Below are positions 35,554 through 46,500 of a DNA stretch of 64,000 bases, piece after piece. Source of the stretch: Streptosporangium lutulentum (GTDB taxonomy: Bacteria > Actinomycetota > Actinomycetes > Streptosporangiales > Streptosporangiaceae); NCBI RefSeq assembly GCF_030811455.1, contig NZ_JAUSQU010000001.1:3286001-3350000 (forward strand), read 5' to 3'. Each line of letters begins with the position of its first letter. Position 1 is the first letter of the stretch. The position numbers and the translations under genes were made by a program. The notes under the pieces are model-generated. The model did not search any database and was not told the origin of the DNA. It saw only the letters and a list, made by a program, of their open reading frames with translations.

Positions 35554-36072
35554 ATGACGGAAGACCCGGCCGACGCGCTCCCGGCGGGAGAGCAGGCCGC
35601 CGGCGCCAACCTGGGCTGGTCCCTCGGCATGGTCCTGCGCGCGTGGCAGGAAGAGGTCGGCGACGTGCTTCACGGCATGCCGGGAAGCAGCAGGGGCTAC
35701 CACGTGCTCTCGGCCGTCGCCCATGGCGGGCCGCAGAGGCAGAAGGCCCTGGCCGAGCGCCTCGCGATCGACCGCACCGTGCTCGTCTACCTCATCGACG
35801 ACCTCGTCGAGGCCGGCCTCGTCGAAAGGCGGCTCGACCCGCAGGATCGGCGTGCGCGCCGGATCGTCGCCACCGAGCGCGGACGGCGGGTCCTGGCCGA
35901 AGCGGAAACCCGCGTCTCGGCCGCGGAAGAGCGCATCCTCGACGGAATCTCGCCCGCCGACCAGGCGGCCTTCCACCGGATCGCGACGCGCGCGGCGACG
36001 AAGATCCGGGAGACGTCACCCGGAACGGACCCGTGCGTCGCCGCTCGATCGGTGCTCGACACACCGGCCTGA
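35554..36072 (+). CDS. MarR-family transcriptional regulator
   Basis: 172 residues. HTH and wing: GPQRQKALAERLAIDRTVLV, VERRLDPQDRRARRIVATERG. The 103-base divergent gap to the LLM::BBE fusion is AT-rich (35490-35530) and should hold the shared operator. The C-terminal 25 residues beyond KIRETSPG are not conserved-looking. Confidence 0.88.
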   Translation: MTEDPADALPAGEQAAGANLGWSLGMVLRAWQEEVGDVLHGMPGSSRGYHVLSAVAHGGPQRQKALAERLAIDRTVLVYLIDDLVEAGLVERRLDPQDRRARRIVATERGRRVLAEAETRVSAAEERILDGISPADQAAFHRIATRAATKIRETSPGTDPCVAARSVLDTPA

Positions 36073-36223
36073 CGCAGCGGCCCGTCACCGGACCTCGACG
36101 GGGTGGTCGATCCGGAGTGGTGAAGACGGCGCTGGTCGGCCCCTCTCGCCCAGCGCTCGCCGCCTGCCTCCGGACCCGCCCCCGATGCCCCCGTAACGAT
36201 CATGCGGGGCCGCCCGGCCGGTG

Positions 36224-36724
36224 TCAGGCGCCCGGCGTGTGGTGGCCGGGGACCATCCGGGTGGACACCCCGAAGCGGTTCCACGCGTTGATCGTCGTGA
36301 TCGCGACGATGAGCCGGGCCAGTTCGGTCTCGTCGAACTCGTTCGCGGCCCTCGCGTACACCTCATCCGGGACGAAGCCGTCCGTGAGCACGGTGATCGC
36401 CTCGGTCAGCTCGATCGCCGCGACCTCCTTCGCCGTGTAGAAGTGCCTCGACTCCGTCCACGCGTCGAGCTGGATGATCCGCTCCGCCGACTCGCCGGCC
36501 GCCAGCGCGTCCTTGCTGTGCATGTCCAGGCAGAAGGCGCAGTGGTTGAGCTGGGACGCGCGGATCTTGACCAGGTTGAGCAGGGTCGGCTCGACGCCCT
36601 GCCCGGCGGCCGTGTCAAGACGGATCATGGCCTTGTACGCCTCGGGGGCGAGCTTCGCCCAGTCAAGGCGCGGGGCGTGTTCCGGGAGGCGCTCCTTGCT
36701 TTCGTGCGTTCCGTTCGTTGTCAT
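36224..36724 (-). CDS. Carboxymuconolactone decarboxylase / AhpD-like protein
   Basis: 166 residues. The peroxidase-like motif NHCAFCLDMHSKDALAAG (CxxC-xxx-H, about residues 60-78) marks the CMD/AhpD family, which reduces peroxides or acts on lactones. FVPDEVYARAANEFDETELA is a typical late segment. It is divergent from a MocR regulator with only 47 bases between starts, a pairing common in actinobacteria. Confidence 0.92.
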   Translation of the reverse strand: MTTNGTHESKERLPEHAPRLDWAKLAPEAYKAMIRLDTAAGQGVEPTLLNLVKIRASQLNHCAFCLDMHSKDALAAGESAERIIQLDAWTESRHFYTAKEVAAIELTEAITVLTDGFVPDEVYARAANEFDETELARLIVAITTINAWNRFGVSTRMVPGHHTPGA

Positions 36725-36771
36725 ATCCGCAACGCTACGCGTCCAGTGGCACTGGGATATGGTCCATTTCC

Positions 36772-38202
36772 ATGACGAATTCCCGGGCCAATTCCGCGTC
36801 CGCCCCGTCTTCCCCGTTCGGTGTCGACCTGCATCTGGAACCGACCGGATCCGGGCTGCGCGCCGGGCTCGCGGGCGCCCTGCGGGAGGCCGTGCGCACG
36901 GGACGCCTGGTGCCCGGTACCCGGCTGCCGTCGTCCCGTTCGCTCGCCGCCGATCTCGGCGTCGCCCGTAACACCGTGGCCGACGCCTACGCCGAACTGG
37001 TCGCCGAGGGCTGGCTCACCGCCCGGCAGGGTTCCGGGACCCGGGTGGCCAAGCGGGCCGAGCCGCGCAGGGCCGCGCCCCCTGCGAGACCGGCCCGGCA
37101 CCGTCCCACGTACGGCCTGCTGCCGGGTTCGCCGGACCTCGCGGATTTTCCCCGCACACAGTGGCTCGCCGCGGCCCGCCGCGCTCTGACCGCGGCACCG
37201 CACGACGCCTTCGGCTACGGCGACGCCCTCGGCCGGATAGAGCTGCGCACCGCCCTCGCGGACTATCTGGCGCGGGTCCGCGGGGTGTACGCCGAGCCGG
37301 AGCGGGTCGTCGTCTGCTCCGGTTTCCACCACGGTCTGGCGCTGATGGCGCAGGCGCTCAGGGCGCGGCGGGTACGGGCGGTGGCCGTCGAGTCGTACGG
37401 CCTCGACATCTATCGCGACCTGCTGACCGGCGCCGGCCTGCGCACCCCGCCCCTCCACGTCGACGAACACGGCGCGCGCACCGGCGACCTGGCGCGGCTG
37501 AGCGGAGTCGGCGCGGTGCTGATGACACCGGCGCACCAGTTCCCGACGGGGGTCGCGCTGCGCTCGGACCGGCGTACGGCGGCCGTCGACTGGGCGCGTG
37601 CCACCGGCGGGCTGATCCTGGAGGACGACTACGACGGGGAGTTCAGATACGACCGCCAGCCGGTGGGCGCCCTGCAGGGCCTCGACCCGGAGCGGGTGGT
37701 GTACTTCGGCACGGCGAGCAAGTCACTGGCGCCGGGGCTGCGGCTCGGCTGGATGGTGCTGCCGGAGGAACTGGTCCCGGAGATCCTCGCGGCCAAGAGG
37801 CACTTCGACTACATGTCGAGCGCGCTGGAGCAGCTGACGCTCGCGGAGTTCATCGCGTCGGGCGCGCACGACCGCCATGTGCGCTCGATGCGGCTGCGCT
37901 ACCGGCGGCGCCGCGACCAACTGGTCGCGGCTCTGGCGCGGCGGGCCCCCGGCGTCCGCGTGACCGGGATGGCCGCCGGGCTGCAGGTGGTCCTCGAACT
38001 CCCGCGCGGGACCGAGCGCTCGGTCGTCCAGGCGGCGGCCCGGCAGGGCCTGGCGGTCAGCGGAATGGCGCAGTTCCGCTACGAGGTGGCCGGCTCCGGC
38101 CGGCGGTTGCCCGAGCAGGACGCGCTGGTGGTCAACTACGCGGCTCCCTCGGACAGCGCGTGGGCGGGCGCGCTGGACACCCTGTGCGGGGTCATGCCGT
38201 AG
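36772..38202 (+). CDS. MocR/PdxR-type GntR regulator with aminotransferase domain
   Basis: 476 residues from ATG 36772. GntR HTH (GTRLPSSRSLAADLGVARNT, VADAYAELVAEGWLTAR) at about 45-95 and a fold-type I PLP domain from about 120: LEDDYDGEFRYDR, the PLP lysine in GTASKSLAPGLRLGWM, and RYEVAGSGRRLPEQDA. Such proteins sense PLP or amino acids. The 36718 start overlaps the divergent gene and is rejected. The divergent AhpD-like gene is the probable target. Confidence 0.93.
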   Translation: MTNSRANSASAPSSPFGVDLHLEPTGSGLRAGLAGALREAVRTGRLVPGTRLPSSRSLAADLGVARNTVADAYAELVAEGWLTARQGSGTRVAKRAEPRRAAPPARPARHRPTYGLLPGSPDLADFPRTQWLAAARRALTAAPHDAFGYGDALGRIELRTALADYLARVRGVYAEPERVVVCSGFHHGLALMAQALRARRVRAVAVESYGLDIYRDLLTGAGLRTPPLHVDEHGARTGDLARLSGVGAVLMTPAHQFPTGVALRSDRRTAAVDWARATGGLILEDDYDGEFRYDRQPVGALQGLDPERVVYFGTASKSLAPGLRLGWMVLPEELVPEILAAKRHFDYMSSALEQLTLAEFIASGAHDRHVRSMRLRYRRRRDQLVAALARRAPGVRVTGMAAGLQVVLELPRGTERSVVQAAARQGLAVSGMAQFRYEVAGSGRRLPEQDALVVNYAAPSDSAWAGALDTLCGVMP

Positions 38203-38425
38203 GCGGGACAGCCTCCCGGGGGCGATCATCGGGCCCGGGCGCCGGCCCGCACGAACGACGCCCGGGTGGCCGCCCTTCCGGCGCACGGCGACGAGGGGCG
38301 TTCCCGCCAGGGGCGTCCCTTCGCCGGCGAGGTTTTTGGTGGTCTTCGGCGCGTGCTTCAGGGGTGGTTTGGATGGGCCAAAATCGACATATGTCCAATT
38401 CTTGATGGTTTTCGGAGGTATGTAC

Positions 38426-39202
38426 GTGTCGATGCCCTCTGCCGTGAGCAGCCCGGAATTGGTGAGGGGCCTGCAGGAGAGAGCGGCCCGGGCCCTTCCG
38501 GCGGAGCAGGTCAAAATTGTCGAGGGGTGGTGGCTGCGCCATGCCCCCGGCCGTTCCTGGTGGGTCGGGACGGTGCTGCCGCACGGTGACGCCGAGCCGG
38601 GCGAACTGGTGCGCAGGGTCGTCGAGGCGGAGGAGTTCTACGCCGGCCACGACACGGCCACGCGGGTTCAGATCAGCCCGGGAGCGTGCCCTGAAGGGCT
38701 CGGCACCCTCCTGGCGGAGCGTGGCTATCGCCGCCGGAAATCGGTGTCGTTGCAGGTGGCGTCGACCGCGCGTGTCCTGGGGCAGGCGCCGGCGGGCTCG
38801 CCGCGGGTTCGGCTGCACGACCGCCCGACCCGCGCGTGGTTCGAGACCTGGCACGCCGTGCACGGTCACGGCGGCGACCCCCGTTCCGAGTGGGACATGC
38901 TCGATCGGGTGGAGCTGCCGTGCGCCTACGCCTGCGCCATGATCGGGGACGATGTCGTCGCGGTGAGCCGCGTGGTCGCCGACACCGGCTGGGCGGGAGT
39001 GTTCGGCATGGCCACACTTCCCGGGGCGCGCGGGCGGGGCACGGCCGGCGGCGTGCTCGCCGCGCTGGCCGGCTGGGCCGGCGCGCACGAAGCCGACCGC
39101 ATGTATCTCCAGGTGGAACACGACAACCTCCCGGCTCTCCGGCTGTACGAGCGGACGGGTTTCAGCGAGGTATGCGGCTACCACTACCGCACCGCGGACT
39201 GA
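38426..39202 (+). CDS. GNAT-family N-acetyltransferase
   Basis: 258 residues from GTG 38426, chosen because GGAGG lies 7 bases upstream; the ATG at 38420 is too close to it. The C-terminal acetyl-CoA domain shows VFGMATLPGARGRGTAGGVL and QVEHDNLPALRLYERTGFSE. The N-terminal half (about 1-120) is a second, degenerate GNAT-like half, so this is a two-lobed enzyme. Substrate unknown. Confidence 0.85.
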   Translation: MSMPSAVSSPELVRGLQERAARALPAEQVKIVEGWWLRHAPGRSWWVGTVLPHGDAEPGELVRRVVEAEEFYAGHDTATRVQISPGACPEGLGTLLAERGYRRRKSVSLQVASTARVLGQAPAGSPRVRLHDRPTRAWFETWHAVHGHGGDPRSEWDMLDRVELPCAYACAMIGDDVVAVSRVVADTGWAGVFGMATLPGARGRGTAGGVLAALAGWAGAHEADRMYLQVEHDNLPALRLYERTGFSEVCGYHYRTAD

Positions 39203-39430
39203 GTCCCCCTTCGGACACGATCACAGCCGCTCATCGACCCGGGTGCCGTACGGTGCCCGGGTTCGTGAAGGCCGGATCCGCGACCGTTCGCAGATGGCAA
39301 AGGTCAGGTCCGCGCTGCCCTGACGCGGCGTGAGACCACGGGGGCGGTGGGTATAGAAGCCCCCTAGACCCCGGCCGGTCACCCGGCACGCGAAGGCGTC
39401 GTCCTGGCGTGGCGCGGGGGGAGGGAAATC

Positions 39431-40831
39431 GTGAACACGACCACGACCGCACGGTCGGGGCAGGTCCTGGTGGTGTACGGCATCGCCGGCGACCTCGCCA
39501 AAAAAATGATCATTCCGGCGCTGTACCGACTGGCCGGCCGCGGCATGCTCGACGTCCCGGTGATCGGTGTGGACCGCGGCGACCTCGACCCGGCCGGGCT
39601 GCGGCGACACGTCCACGAGAGCGTCGCGGCCGCGTACGGCCAGGTGGACGAGAAGGTGCTCGGCTCGCTCACCGAGAAGCTGGGCCTGGTGGCCGGCGAC
39701 GTGACCGACGCCGCCACGTTCGCCGAGATCGGGCGGCGGATCGGGGACGACGCGTTCGCCGTGCACTATCTCGCCATGCCGCCTCCGCTGTTCGTGCCCA
39801 CCGCCCGCGGGCTGGGCTCGGCGGGGTTGAACACCCGGGGCCGGCTGGTGGTGGAGAAACCGTTCGGCCAGGACCTCGCCTCCGCCGAGCGGCTCAACAC
39901 CGAGTTGCACCGATACTTCCCCGAGGAGCGGTTGCTGCGCGTCGACCACTTCCTCGGCAAAGAATCCGTCGAGAACCTCTTGGTCTTCCGGTTCGCCAAC
40001 AGCATCCTCGAACCTGTCTGGAACCGGTCCCACATCGCCGCCGTGCAGATCACCATGGCCGAGGCGTTCGACGTCGCCGAGCGCGGGGCGTTCTACGACG
40101 CGGTCGGCGCCCTGCGGGACGTGGTGCAGAACCATCTGATCCAGGTGCTGACCTACCTGGCCATGGACCCTCCGGCGGATGACGGCGCCGAGGCGGAGCG
40201 CGACGAGAAGCATCGGCTGCTGCGCGCGATCCGGGCCGTCGCCCCGGAAGACGTGGTGCGCGGCCAGTACACCGGCTACCTCGACACCCCCGGGGTGGCC
40301 GCCGGTTCGACCACCGAGACCTACATCGCCCTGCGGCTGTGGATCGACAACTGGCGCTGGGCGGACGTGCCGTTCGTGATCAGGGCGGGCAAGGCGCTCG
40401 CGGTGACCGGCACCGAGGTCGTCGTCGAGTTCCGCCCCCCGCCGCGCATGCTCTTCCTGCCCGCCGACGCCGCCCGCCCTCAGCCGAACATCGTGCGGTT
40501 CCGGCTTGAGCCCGACCCGGGTGTCACCTTCGAGCTGCTCGCCAAGAAACCGGGTGAGGCCAACGCCACCCGGGAGGTGCCCGTCTCCGTCGACTTCGCG
40601 ACCGCGCTCGGCAGGACGGAGAGCGCCTACGAGCGGATCCTGTCCAACGCGCTCTCCGGCGACCCCCGCCACTTCGCCCGCGAGGACAACGTGGAAGAGG
40701 CCTGGCGCATCGTCGATCCCGCCCTCGGCCACCAGCCGCCGGAGCCGTACGAGCCCGGCGGCTGGGGACCGCCCACCGCCGACCGGCTCGCCCTGCCCGG
40801 CCACTGGCTCTCCCCGGAAGTACGTCCGTGA
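39431..40831 (+). CDS. zwf: Glucose-6-phosphate dehydrogenase paralogue
   Basis: 466 residues from GTG 39431 (GGGAGGG upstream). It oxidises G6P to 6-phosphogluconolactone with NAD(P). The substrate/catalytic motif [14 protein letters not shown] is intact, as is EKPFGQDL. The coenzyme loop reads [10 protein letters not shown] instead of the usual GASGDLxxRK, which places it in the variant subfamily with GI(T/A)GDLA. It is followed by pgi 201 bases on, without tal, opcA or gnd, so it is probably an extra copy beside the main pentose-phosphate operon. Confidence 0.9.
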   Translation: MNTTTTARSGQVLVVYGIAGDLAKKMIIPALYRLAGRGMLDVPVIGVDRGDLDPAGLRRHVHESVAAAYGQVDEKVLGSLTEKLGLVAGDVTDAATFAEIGRRIGDDAFAVHYLAMPPPLFVPTARGLGSAGLNTRGRLVVEKPFGQDLASAERLNTELHRYFPEERLLRVDHFLGKESVENLLVFRFANSILEPVWNRSHIAAVQITMAEAFDVAERGAFYDAVGALRDVVQNHLIQVLTYLAMDPPADDGAEAERDEKHRLLRAIRAVAPEDVVRGQYTGYLDTPGVAAGSTTETYIALRLWIDNWRWADVPFVIRAGKALAVTGTEVVVEFRPPPRMLFLPADAARPQPNIVRFRLEPDPGVTFELLAKKPGEANATREVPVSVDFATALGRTESAYERILSNALSGDPRHFAREDNVEEAWRIVDPALGHQPPEPYEPGGWGPPTADRLALPGHWLSPEVRP

Positions 40832-41032
40832 GCCCTCGGCCGACCGACGAACGAGCACGGTGGAGCGCGGTGGATCGCGGTGCCCGGACGGGTGCCGCGG
40901 GCCCCTCGGATACGCGTGCCGTCCGCGGGCAGGGAGCATGGGTGTGCTCTCATGAGGAGGGTTCCGCCCCGTGCGTCCCGCAGGACCTGACCCGTCCCGC
41001 GGCTATTCCCACAGCTACCGGAGGACCTGCCG

Positions 41033-42667
41033 ATGCCGACCATCCCGCTCCGTGACCGCGCCTCGTGGAAGGCGCTTGAGCGGCACCACGCCGAGATCCG
41101 CGATCGCCACCTGCGTGAGTTGTTCGCCGAGGATCCCGGACGCGGCGAGCGAATGACCGCTGAGGCGTCCGGGCTGTACCTCGACTACTCGAAGAACCGT
41201 GTCACCGGCGAGACGATGCGCCTGCTGACCGAGCTCGCGCGGGAGTCCGAGGTCGAGCAGCGCAGGGACCTGATGTTCCGGGGCGAGCCGATCAACACCT
41301 CCGAGCACAGGGCGGTGCTGCACGTCGCGCTGCGGATGCCGAAGGACGCTTCGCTCGTCGTCGACGGGACCGACGTCGTCGCGGAGGTCCACGGGGTGCT
41401 CGACCGGATGACCGACTTCGCCAGACGCGTGCGCTCCGGCCAGTGGAAGGGCCACACCGGAAAGCCGATCAAGAACATCGTCAACATCGGCATCGGGGGT
41501 TCCGACCTCGGGCCGGTCATGGCCTACGAGGCGCTGCGCCACTACGGCAGGCACGACCTGACGTTCCGGTTCGTGTCGAACGTCGACTCCACCGACTTCG
41601 TGGAGGCGACCCGGGACCTGTTCGCCGACGAGACGCTGTTCATCGTCTGCTCCAAGACCTTCGGGACGCTGGAGACCCTCACCAACGCCCGATCGGCGCG
41701 CGACTGGGTCATCGGCCAGCTCGGCACGGACGAGGCGATCGCACGGCACTTCGTCGCGGTGTCCACCAACGCCGAACGGGTCGCGGAGTTCGGCATCGAC
41801 ACCGCCAACATGTTCGGCTTCTGGGACTGGGTCGGCGGGCGCTACTCGATGGACTCCGCCATCGGCCTGTCCACCATGGTCGCGATCGGCCCGGAGCACT
41901 TCCACGAGATGCTGGCCGGCTTCCACGAGATGGACGAGCATTTCCGCACGGCCCCGCTCGCGGAGAACCTGCCCGTGCTCATGGGGCTGCTCACCGTGTG
42001 GTACACGGACTTCTTCGGGGCACAGACCGTCGGCGTCATGCCGTACGAGCAGTATCTGAAGCGGTTCCCCGCCTACCTCCAGCAGCTCACGATGGAGTCG
42101 AACGGCAAGCATGTGACCCGCGACGGCGACCCCGTCGACTACGACACCGGACCGGTCTACTGGGGTGAGCCCGGCACGAACGGCCAGCACAGCTTCTACC
42201 AGCTCATCCACCAGGGCACGCGGCTGATCCCGGTCGACCTGATCGGATTCGGCGCGAGCCTCAACCCGCTGCGCGACCACCACGACCTGCTGATGGCCAA
42301 CGTCTTCGCGCAGGCGCAGGCGCTCGCCTTCGGCAAGACCAGGCAGGAGGTCGAGGACGAGGGCACCCCGGCGGACGTCGTGCCGCATCGGGTCATGGAG
42401 GGCAACCGCCCCACCAACGTGCTGCTCGCCGAGCGGCTCACCCCGCACGTGCTCGGCGCTCTCGTGGCCCTCTACGAGCACAGCGTGTTCACCCAGGGGA
42501 CGATCTGGGGGGTCGACTCCTTCGACCAGTGGGGCGTGGAACTCGGCAAGGTGCTCGCCGGCCGGATCGCCCCCGAACTGGAGAGCGACGCCGAGCCGGA
42601 GCTTGACCACGACTCCTCCACCAACGCCCTCATCCGCCGTTACCGGGGGATGAAGAACCGGGGGTGA
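41033..42667 (+). CDS. pgi: Glucose-6-phosphate isomerase
   Basis: 544 residues. Converts G6P and fructose-6-P. Family signatures: [70 protein letters not shown] (catalytic His) and [19 protein letters not shown] lies 8 bases upstream of ATG 41033. A strong hairpin follows 46 bases after the stop. With zwf it could pull hexose phosphates toward NADPH supply. Confidence 0.96.
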   Translation: MPTIPLRDRASWKALERHHAEIRDRHLRELFAEDPGRGERMTAEASGLYLDYSKNRVTGETMRLLTELARESEVEQRRDLMFRGEPINTSEHRAVLHVALRMPKDASLVVDGTDVVAEVHGVLDRMTDFARRVRSGQWKGHTGKPIKNIVNIGIGGSDLGPVMAYEALRHYGRHDLTFRFVSNVDSTDFVEATRDLFADETLFIVCSKTFGTLETLTNARSARDWVIGQLGTDEAIARHFVAVSTNAERVAEFGIDTANMFGFWDWVGGRYSMDSAIGLSTMVAIGPEHFHEMLAGFHEMDEHFRTAPLAENLPVLMGLLTVWYTDFFGAQTVGVMPYEQYLKRFPAYLQQLTMESNGKHVTRDGDPVDYDTGPVYWGEPGTNGQHSFYQLIHQGTRLIPVDLIGFGASLNPLRDHHDLLMANVFAQAQALAFGKTRQEVEDEGTPADVVPHRVMEGNRPTNVLLAERLTPHVLGALVALYEHSVFTQGTIWGVDSFDQWGVELGKVLAGRIAPELESDAEPELDHDSSTNALIRRYRGMKNRG

Positions 42668-42712
42668 CCCCCACCCCGCTCGTGATCTCACGGGCGGGGA
42701 CGACGCTTCGCC

Positions 42713-42747
42713 GGGCACGTCCGGCCCTTGAAGGGCCGGACGTGCCC
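42713..42747. terminator. Perfect 16-base-pair hairpin terminator after pgi
   Basis: Arms 42713-42728 and 42732-42747 are exact complements (GGGCACGTCCGGCCCT and its complement) with a 3-base loop TGA. No T-tract follows. It closes the zwf-pgi unit and insulates the NRPS locus. Confidence 0.8.
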
Positions 42748-43528
42748 GCGGTCGTTTCCGGGGAAGGCTCGGGTCAAGCACCGCCCGGCATGCGGTTCCG
42801 TCGTGTGAAGGCCCGCCGGTGTGCCGGGCGCCTCACGGAGCGGCGCGCCCCCGGCTCCGTGGTGCCCTCGTCCGCGCGGGCCTTCCGGCGGTCTCCCTCG
42901 ATCCGTGGAAAACGGCCTGTTGGAAGGCTCTGCCACGCGCTTTAAGCCGTTTCCAAGTCATCTGCAAGACAAAACCCACAATATTAGTCCAGCAACGTCT
43001 TCTCACAAGAAAATGAGGAATGCCCTGCGAAGACGACACTAGACACCAAAATTGGTGATATCGCCCATCTGGATACATTGCCCCGATCGGCATGGATATC
43101 CATGAAAGTTCACCGAACGCGATCGAAGGCGGTCGAATGACCGTCGCGATGGCGGCACTTCGGCCTGCCCGAAAGCCGCCGGCCCCAAATCCGATCGGCC
43201 GTCCCCGCAACCTCCCGCGGCCGCCTTCCCCCGAGAGACCGACGATCCACCACCGATGAGCTTCCTGCGCAATGTCATGTTTTGACCGAAAAAAGTGATT
43301 AATTACATATGGTCGACATGTCGTTAAGTGCGACCTTTAATCCCTCGACATCCACGGGGTGCCATATATCGCAAGGTAGTCGAAATGCTACTCAAAGGTA
43401 ATTATACCCAACTAAATCTCATTAGGGTAAAAAAGCGATTTTGGCCTACCTAAGTCGGGCTCTCTTTGTCACTCTTGCCCGCGTATGACCCATGCATCCT
43501 TTTCCGAACACCAAGATGGAGATCGTAG
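42748..43528. other. 781-base leader of the NRPS locus without a recognised gene
   Basis: No coding frame is convincing on either strand; the longest minus frame (42833-43210) resembles nothing known. From about 42940 to 43470 the base composition drops sharply toward AT. It probably holds the NRPS promoter and operators. Confidence 0.6.
43282..43310 (+). promoter_or_regulatory. Candidate NRPS promoter
   Basis: TTGACC (43282-43287) and ACATAT (43305-43310) are 17 bases apart in the AT-rich leader. A transcript from here would have a 5' leader of about 210 bases before the TTG start at 43529. Several small dyads (for example ATGTCG at 43318 and CGACAT at 43346) lie just downstream. Confidence 0.35.
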
Positions 43529-46500
43529 TTGGCTGGCAACCTTGCACTGCTCGAACCGGTCCACAAGGCCTTCGAACAGCAGGTGCGACGAACCCCCTAC
43601 CGCACAGCGATCATCGCCGGGGCGGCCCGCACGACCTACACCGGCCTCAACGTCCAGGCCAACCGGATAGCCCACGAACTCATCTCCCGGGGAGTCGGGC
43701 CGGGCTCGGCCGTCGGCGTGTGCCTGAACCGCGACGAGACGCTGATCGCGGCGCTCCTGGGCGTCTGGAAGACCGGCGCCGCCTACGTGCCGCTGGACTC
43801 GACCTACCCGGCCGACCGTCTGGAGTTCATCATCGAGGACGCCGGGGTGTCACACACGGTGACCTCCGCGGCGCTGTCGGAGCGGCTCCCCGAGCGCGGC
43901 CTCATCCTGACGGACATGATCGACGACCGGCTGTGGAACGATCCGAATTTGCCGAGCGACCCGTCTGATCTGGCCTATCTCATGTACACCTCCGGCTCGA
44001 CCGGCCGCCCCAAGGGCGTCGCCATCGAGCATCGCAACGTGATGACGCTGCTGCGCTGGGACGCCGACCACTTCACCGCCGAGGAGCTGTCCGGCTTCCT
44101 CGCCTCGACCTCGGTCTGCTTCGACCCGTCCGTCCCCCAGCTCTACCTGCCCCTGCTGCTGGGCGGCACGGTGATCATGGCGGAGAACCCCCTCGCGCTG
44201 CACACCCTGCCCGCCAGGGACGAGGTCACGATGATCAGCGCGGCGGCCTCGGCGCTGACCGCGCTGCTGCGGGAGCCCCTGCCCCCGGGTGTGCGCACGG
44301 TGCTCTCCAGCGGCGAGCCGGTGAGCCGGGCGCTGGCCGACCGCGTCTTCGCCAACCCCGGCGTGCGGCGCATGGTGAACCTGTACGGGCCGACCGAGTG
44401 CACCGTGCACTGCTGCGCTCAGGAGATCCCCAGGGACGGGACGGACGAGCCGCCGATCGGCACGCCGTACGCCTGGTCGGAGCTGTCGGTGCGCGGCACC
44501 GGCGGCGAGGCGCTCGGCGACGACGAGCTCGGCGAGCTGTGGGTGGCCGGTCCGCTGGTCGGCCGGGGCTACCTGAACCGGCCCGAGCTGACCGCCGAGC
44601 GGTTCGTGACCGACGCCGAGGGCGTGCGCCACTACCGCACCGGCGACCTGGTCCGCAGGAAGGACGGGCTCTACTTCTACGAGGGGCGGATCGACGACCA
44701 GGTGAAGGTCGCGGGCTTCCGCGTCGAGCTGGGCGAGGTGCAGGGCAGGCTGGTGCGCCACCCGCTGGTGAACCATGCCGTCGTGCTCGCCCCCACCGAC
44801 GAGGAGGGCACCCGGCGGCTGGTCGCCTACGTCGAACCGGCCGGTCCCGGCCTCGACGACGGGCGGTTGCGGTCCTGGCTGCGCGACTGGCTGCCCGACT
44901 ACATGATCCCTTCCAGGATCGTCTTCCTCGACACCATCCCCGTGGGTCCCACCGGGAAGGCCGACCGCTCCCGCCTGCCCGCGGTGACGTTCTCCTCCGT
45001 CCAGGGCTCCCCCGCCCCGGCCTCCTCCGCCGCGGGCGCGACCGGGACCGCGTACGCCGCCCCCCGCGACGAGACCGAGCGCCGGCTCGCCGCCATCACC
45101 GCCGAGGTGCTCGGCGTCGAGCGGGTCGGCGTCCACGACCACTTCCTCGACCTGGGCGGGCACTCTCTGGCCGCCGCCAGGATCTGCGCCAGGATCGCGC
45201 AGACCCTCGGGGTCCGCGTCCCGCTGACGACGTTCCTGGCGCGGCCCACGATCGCCGAGCTGGCGTCGTACGTCGCCGAGGCCGCTCCGTCCGCCGTGAC
45301 GCCGCTGATCCGCCATACCGGGCGGACCGGCTATCCGCTGACCGGCACCCAGCTCGGCATGTGCCTGATGCGCGAGGTCAGCCAGAACCCCGGCGCCACC
45401 GCCATCGCCTTCCGGCTCGGGCTGCGCGGCCTCACCTCCGCGGAGCCGCTGCGGGCCGCGCTGGACGCGATCGTGCGCCGCCACGAGGCCCTGCGCTCCG
45501 CCGTCGTGGACAACGTGACCGTCCAGGTCGGACCGCCGGTGCCGGTGCCGCTGGACGAGCACCGCCCGGCTTCGGCGGAGGAGGCCGACGAGCTTCGGCG
45601 GGCCGCGGTCGCCCATGACTTCGACCTCTCCCGGGAGTCGCCGCTGCTGCGGGCCACCCTGCTGTGGTCAGGGCCGGACAGCGCGGAGCTGGTGCTCCTC
45701 ACCGACCACAGCGCGTTCGACGGCTGGTCGCTGGGGGTCGTCATGCGGGAGCTCCTCGACGAGCTCACCCGTCCCGGCAGCGTCCCGGAGCCGGCGTTCC
45801 AGATCGGCGACGTCGTGCTGCGCGAGCAGGCGGCCGCCGGAGACACCGAGGCGTTGCGGGCCTTCTGGGCCGAGGAGCTCGCTGGAACGGTCCCGCCGTA
45901 CGAGCTGCTGCCCCGCCCGGACGACGGCCTCAGCCACCTGCGCGGCGAGCGCCTCGTGCGCCGGATCGACCCGGCGACGACCGCGCGGGTCGCCGAGCTC
46001 GCGGCCGACTGCGGCGCCACCCCGTTCACCGTCTACCTGACAGTGCTCGGCATGCTGGTCGCCGGGCTGACCGACCGGCGTGACGTCGTCCTCGGCGCCG
46101 CCGTGGCCGATCGCGCCGAGGAGGGCCTGGAGGCTGTGATCGGCCTGCTGGTCGACGTGGTCCCGGTACGGCTGCGTCTGGAGGACGGGCTGACGCTGCG
46201 CGCGGCCGTACGGCACGCGGGAGCCGTGACCGTCCGCGCGATGGACCACCGCGCGCTGCCCGGGCGGGAACGGACCGAGGTCAGCGGCATCGACCGCCCG
46301 CCCGGCGCGGTGCTGACGCCCGTCACGCTCTCGATCCAGCCGTCGGAGATCCCTCTCCGCCTGGAGCGCGAGGGGGTGGGCGTGGACCTGATCGGCGAGC
46401 TGGACGCGGGCAGCGCCCAGGCGCCGCTGATCGTCTACGTCAACGACACGGTGGCCGGGTCCGAGTTCCAGGTCGAGTACGACACGGAGCACCTGGACCG

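Noticed and set aside
43430..43460. Possible DmdR/IdeR iron box (GGCCTACCTAAG) before NRPS1, which would suggest a siderophore
   Set aside because: Only the right half fits; about 11 of 19 positions agree with the palindromic consensus, no better than expected in a search of this size. No other siderophore genes are present.
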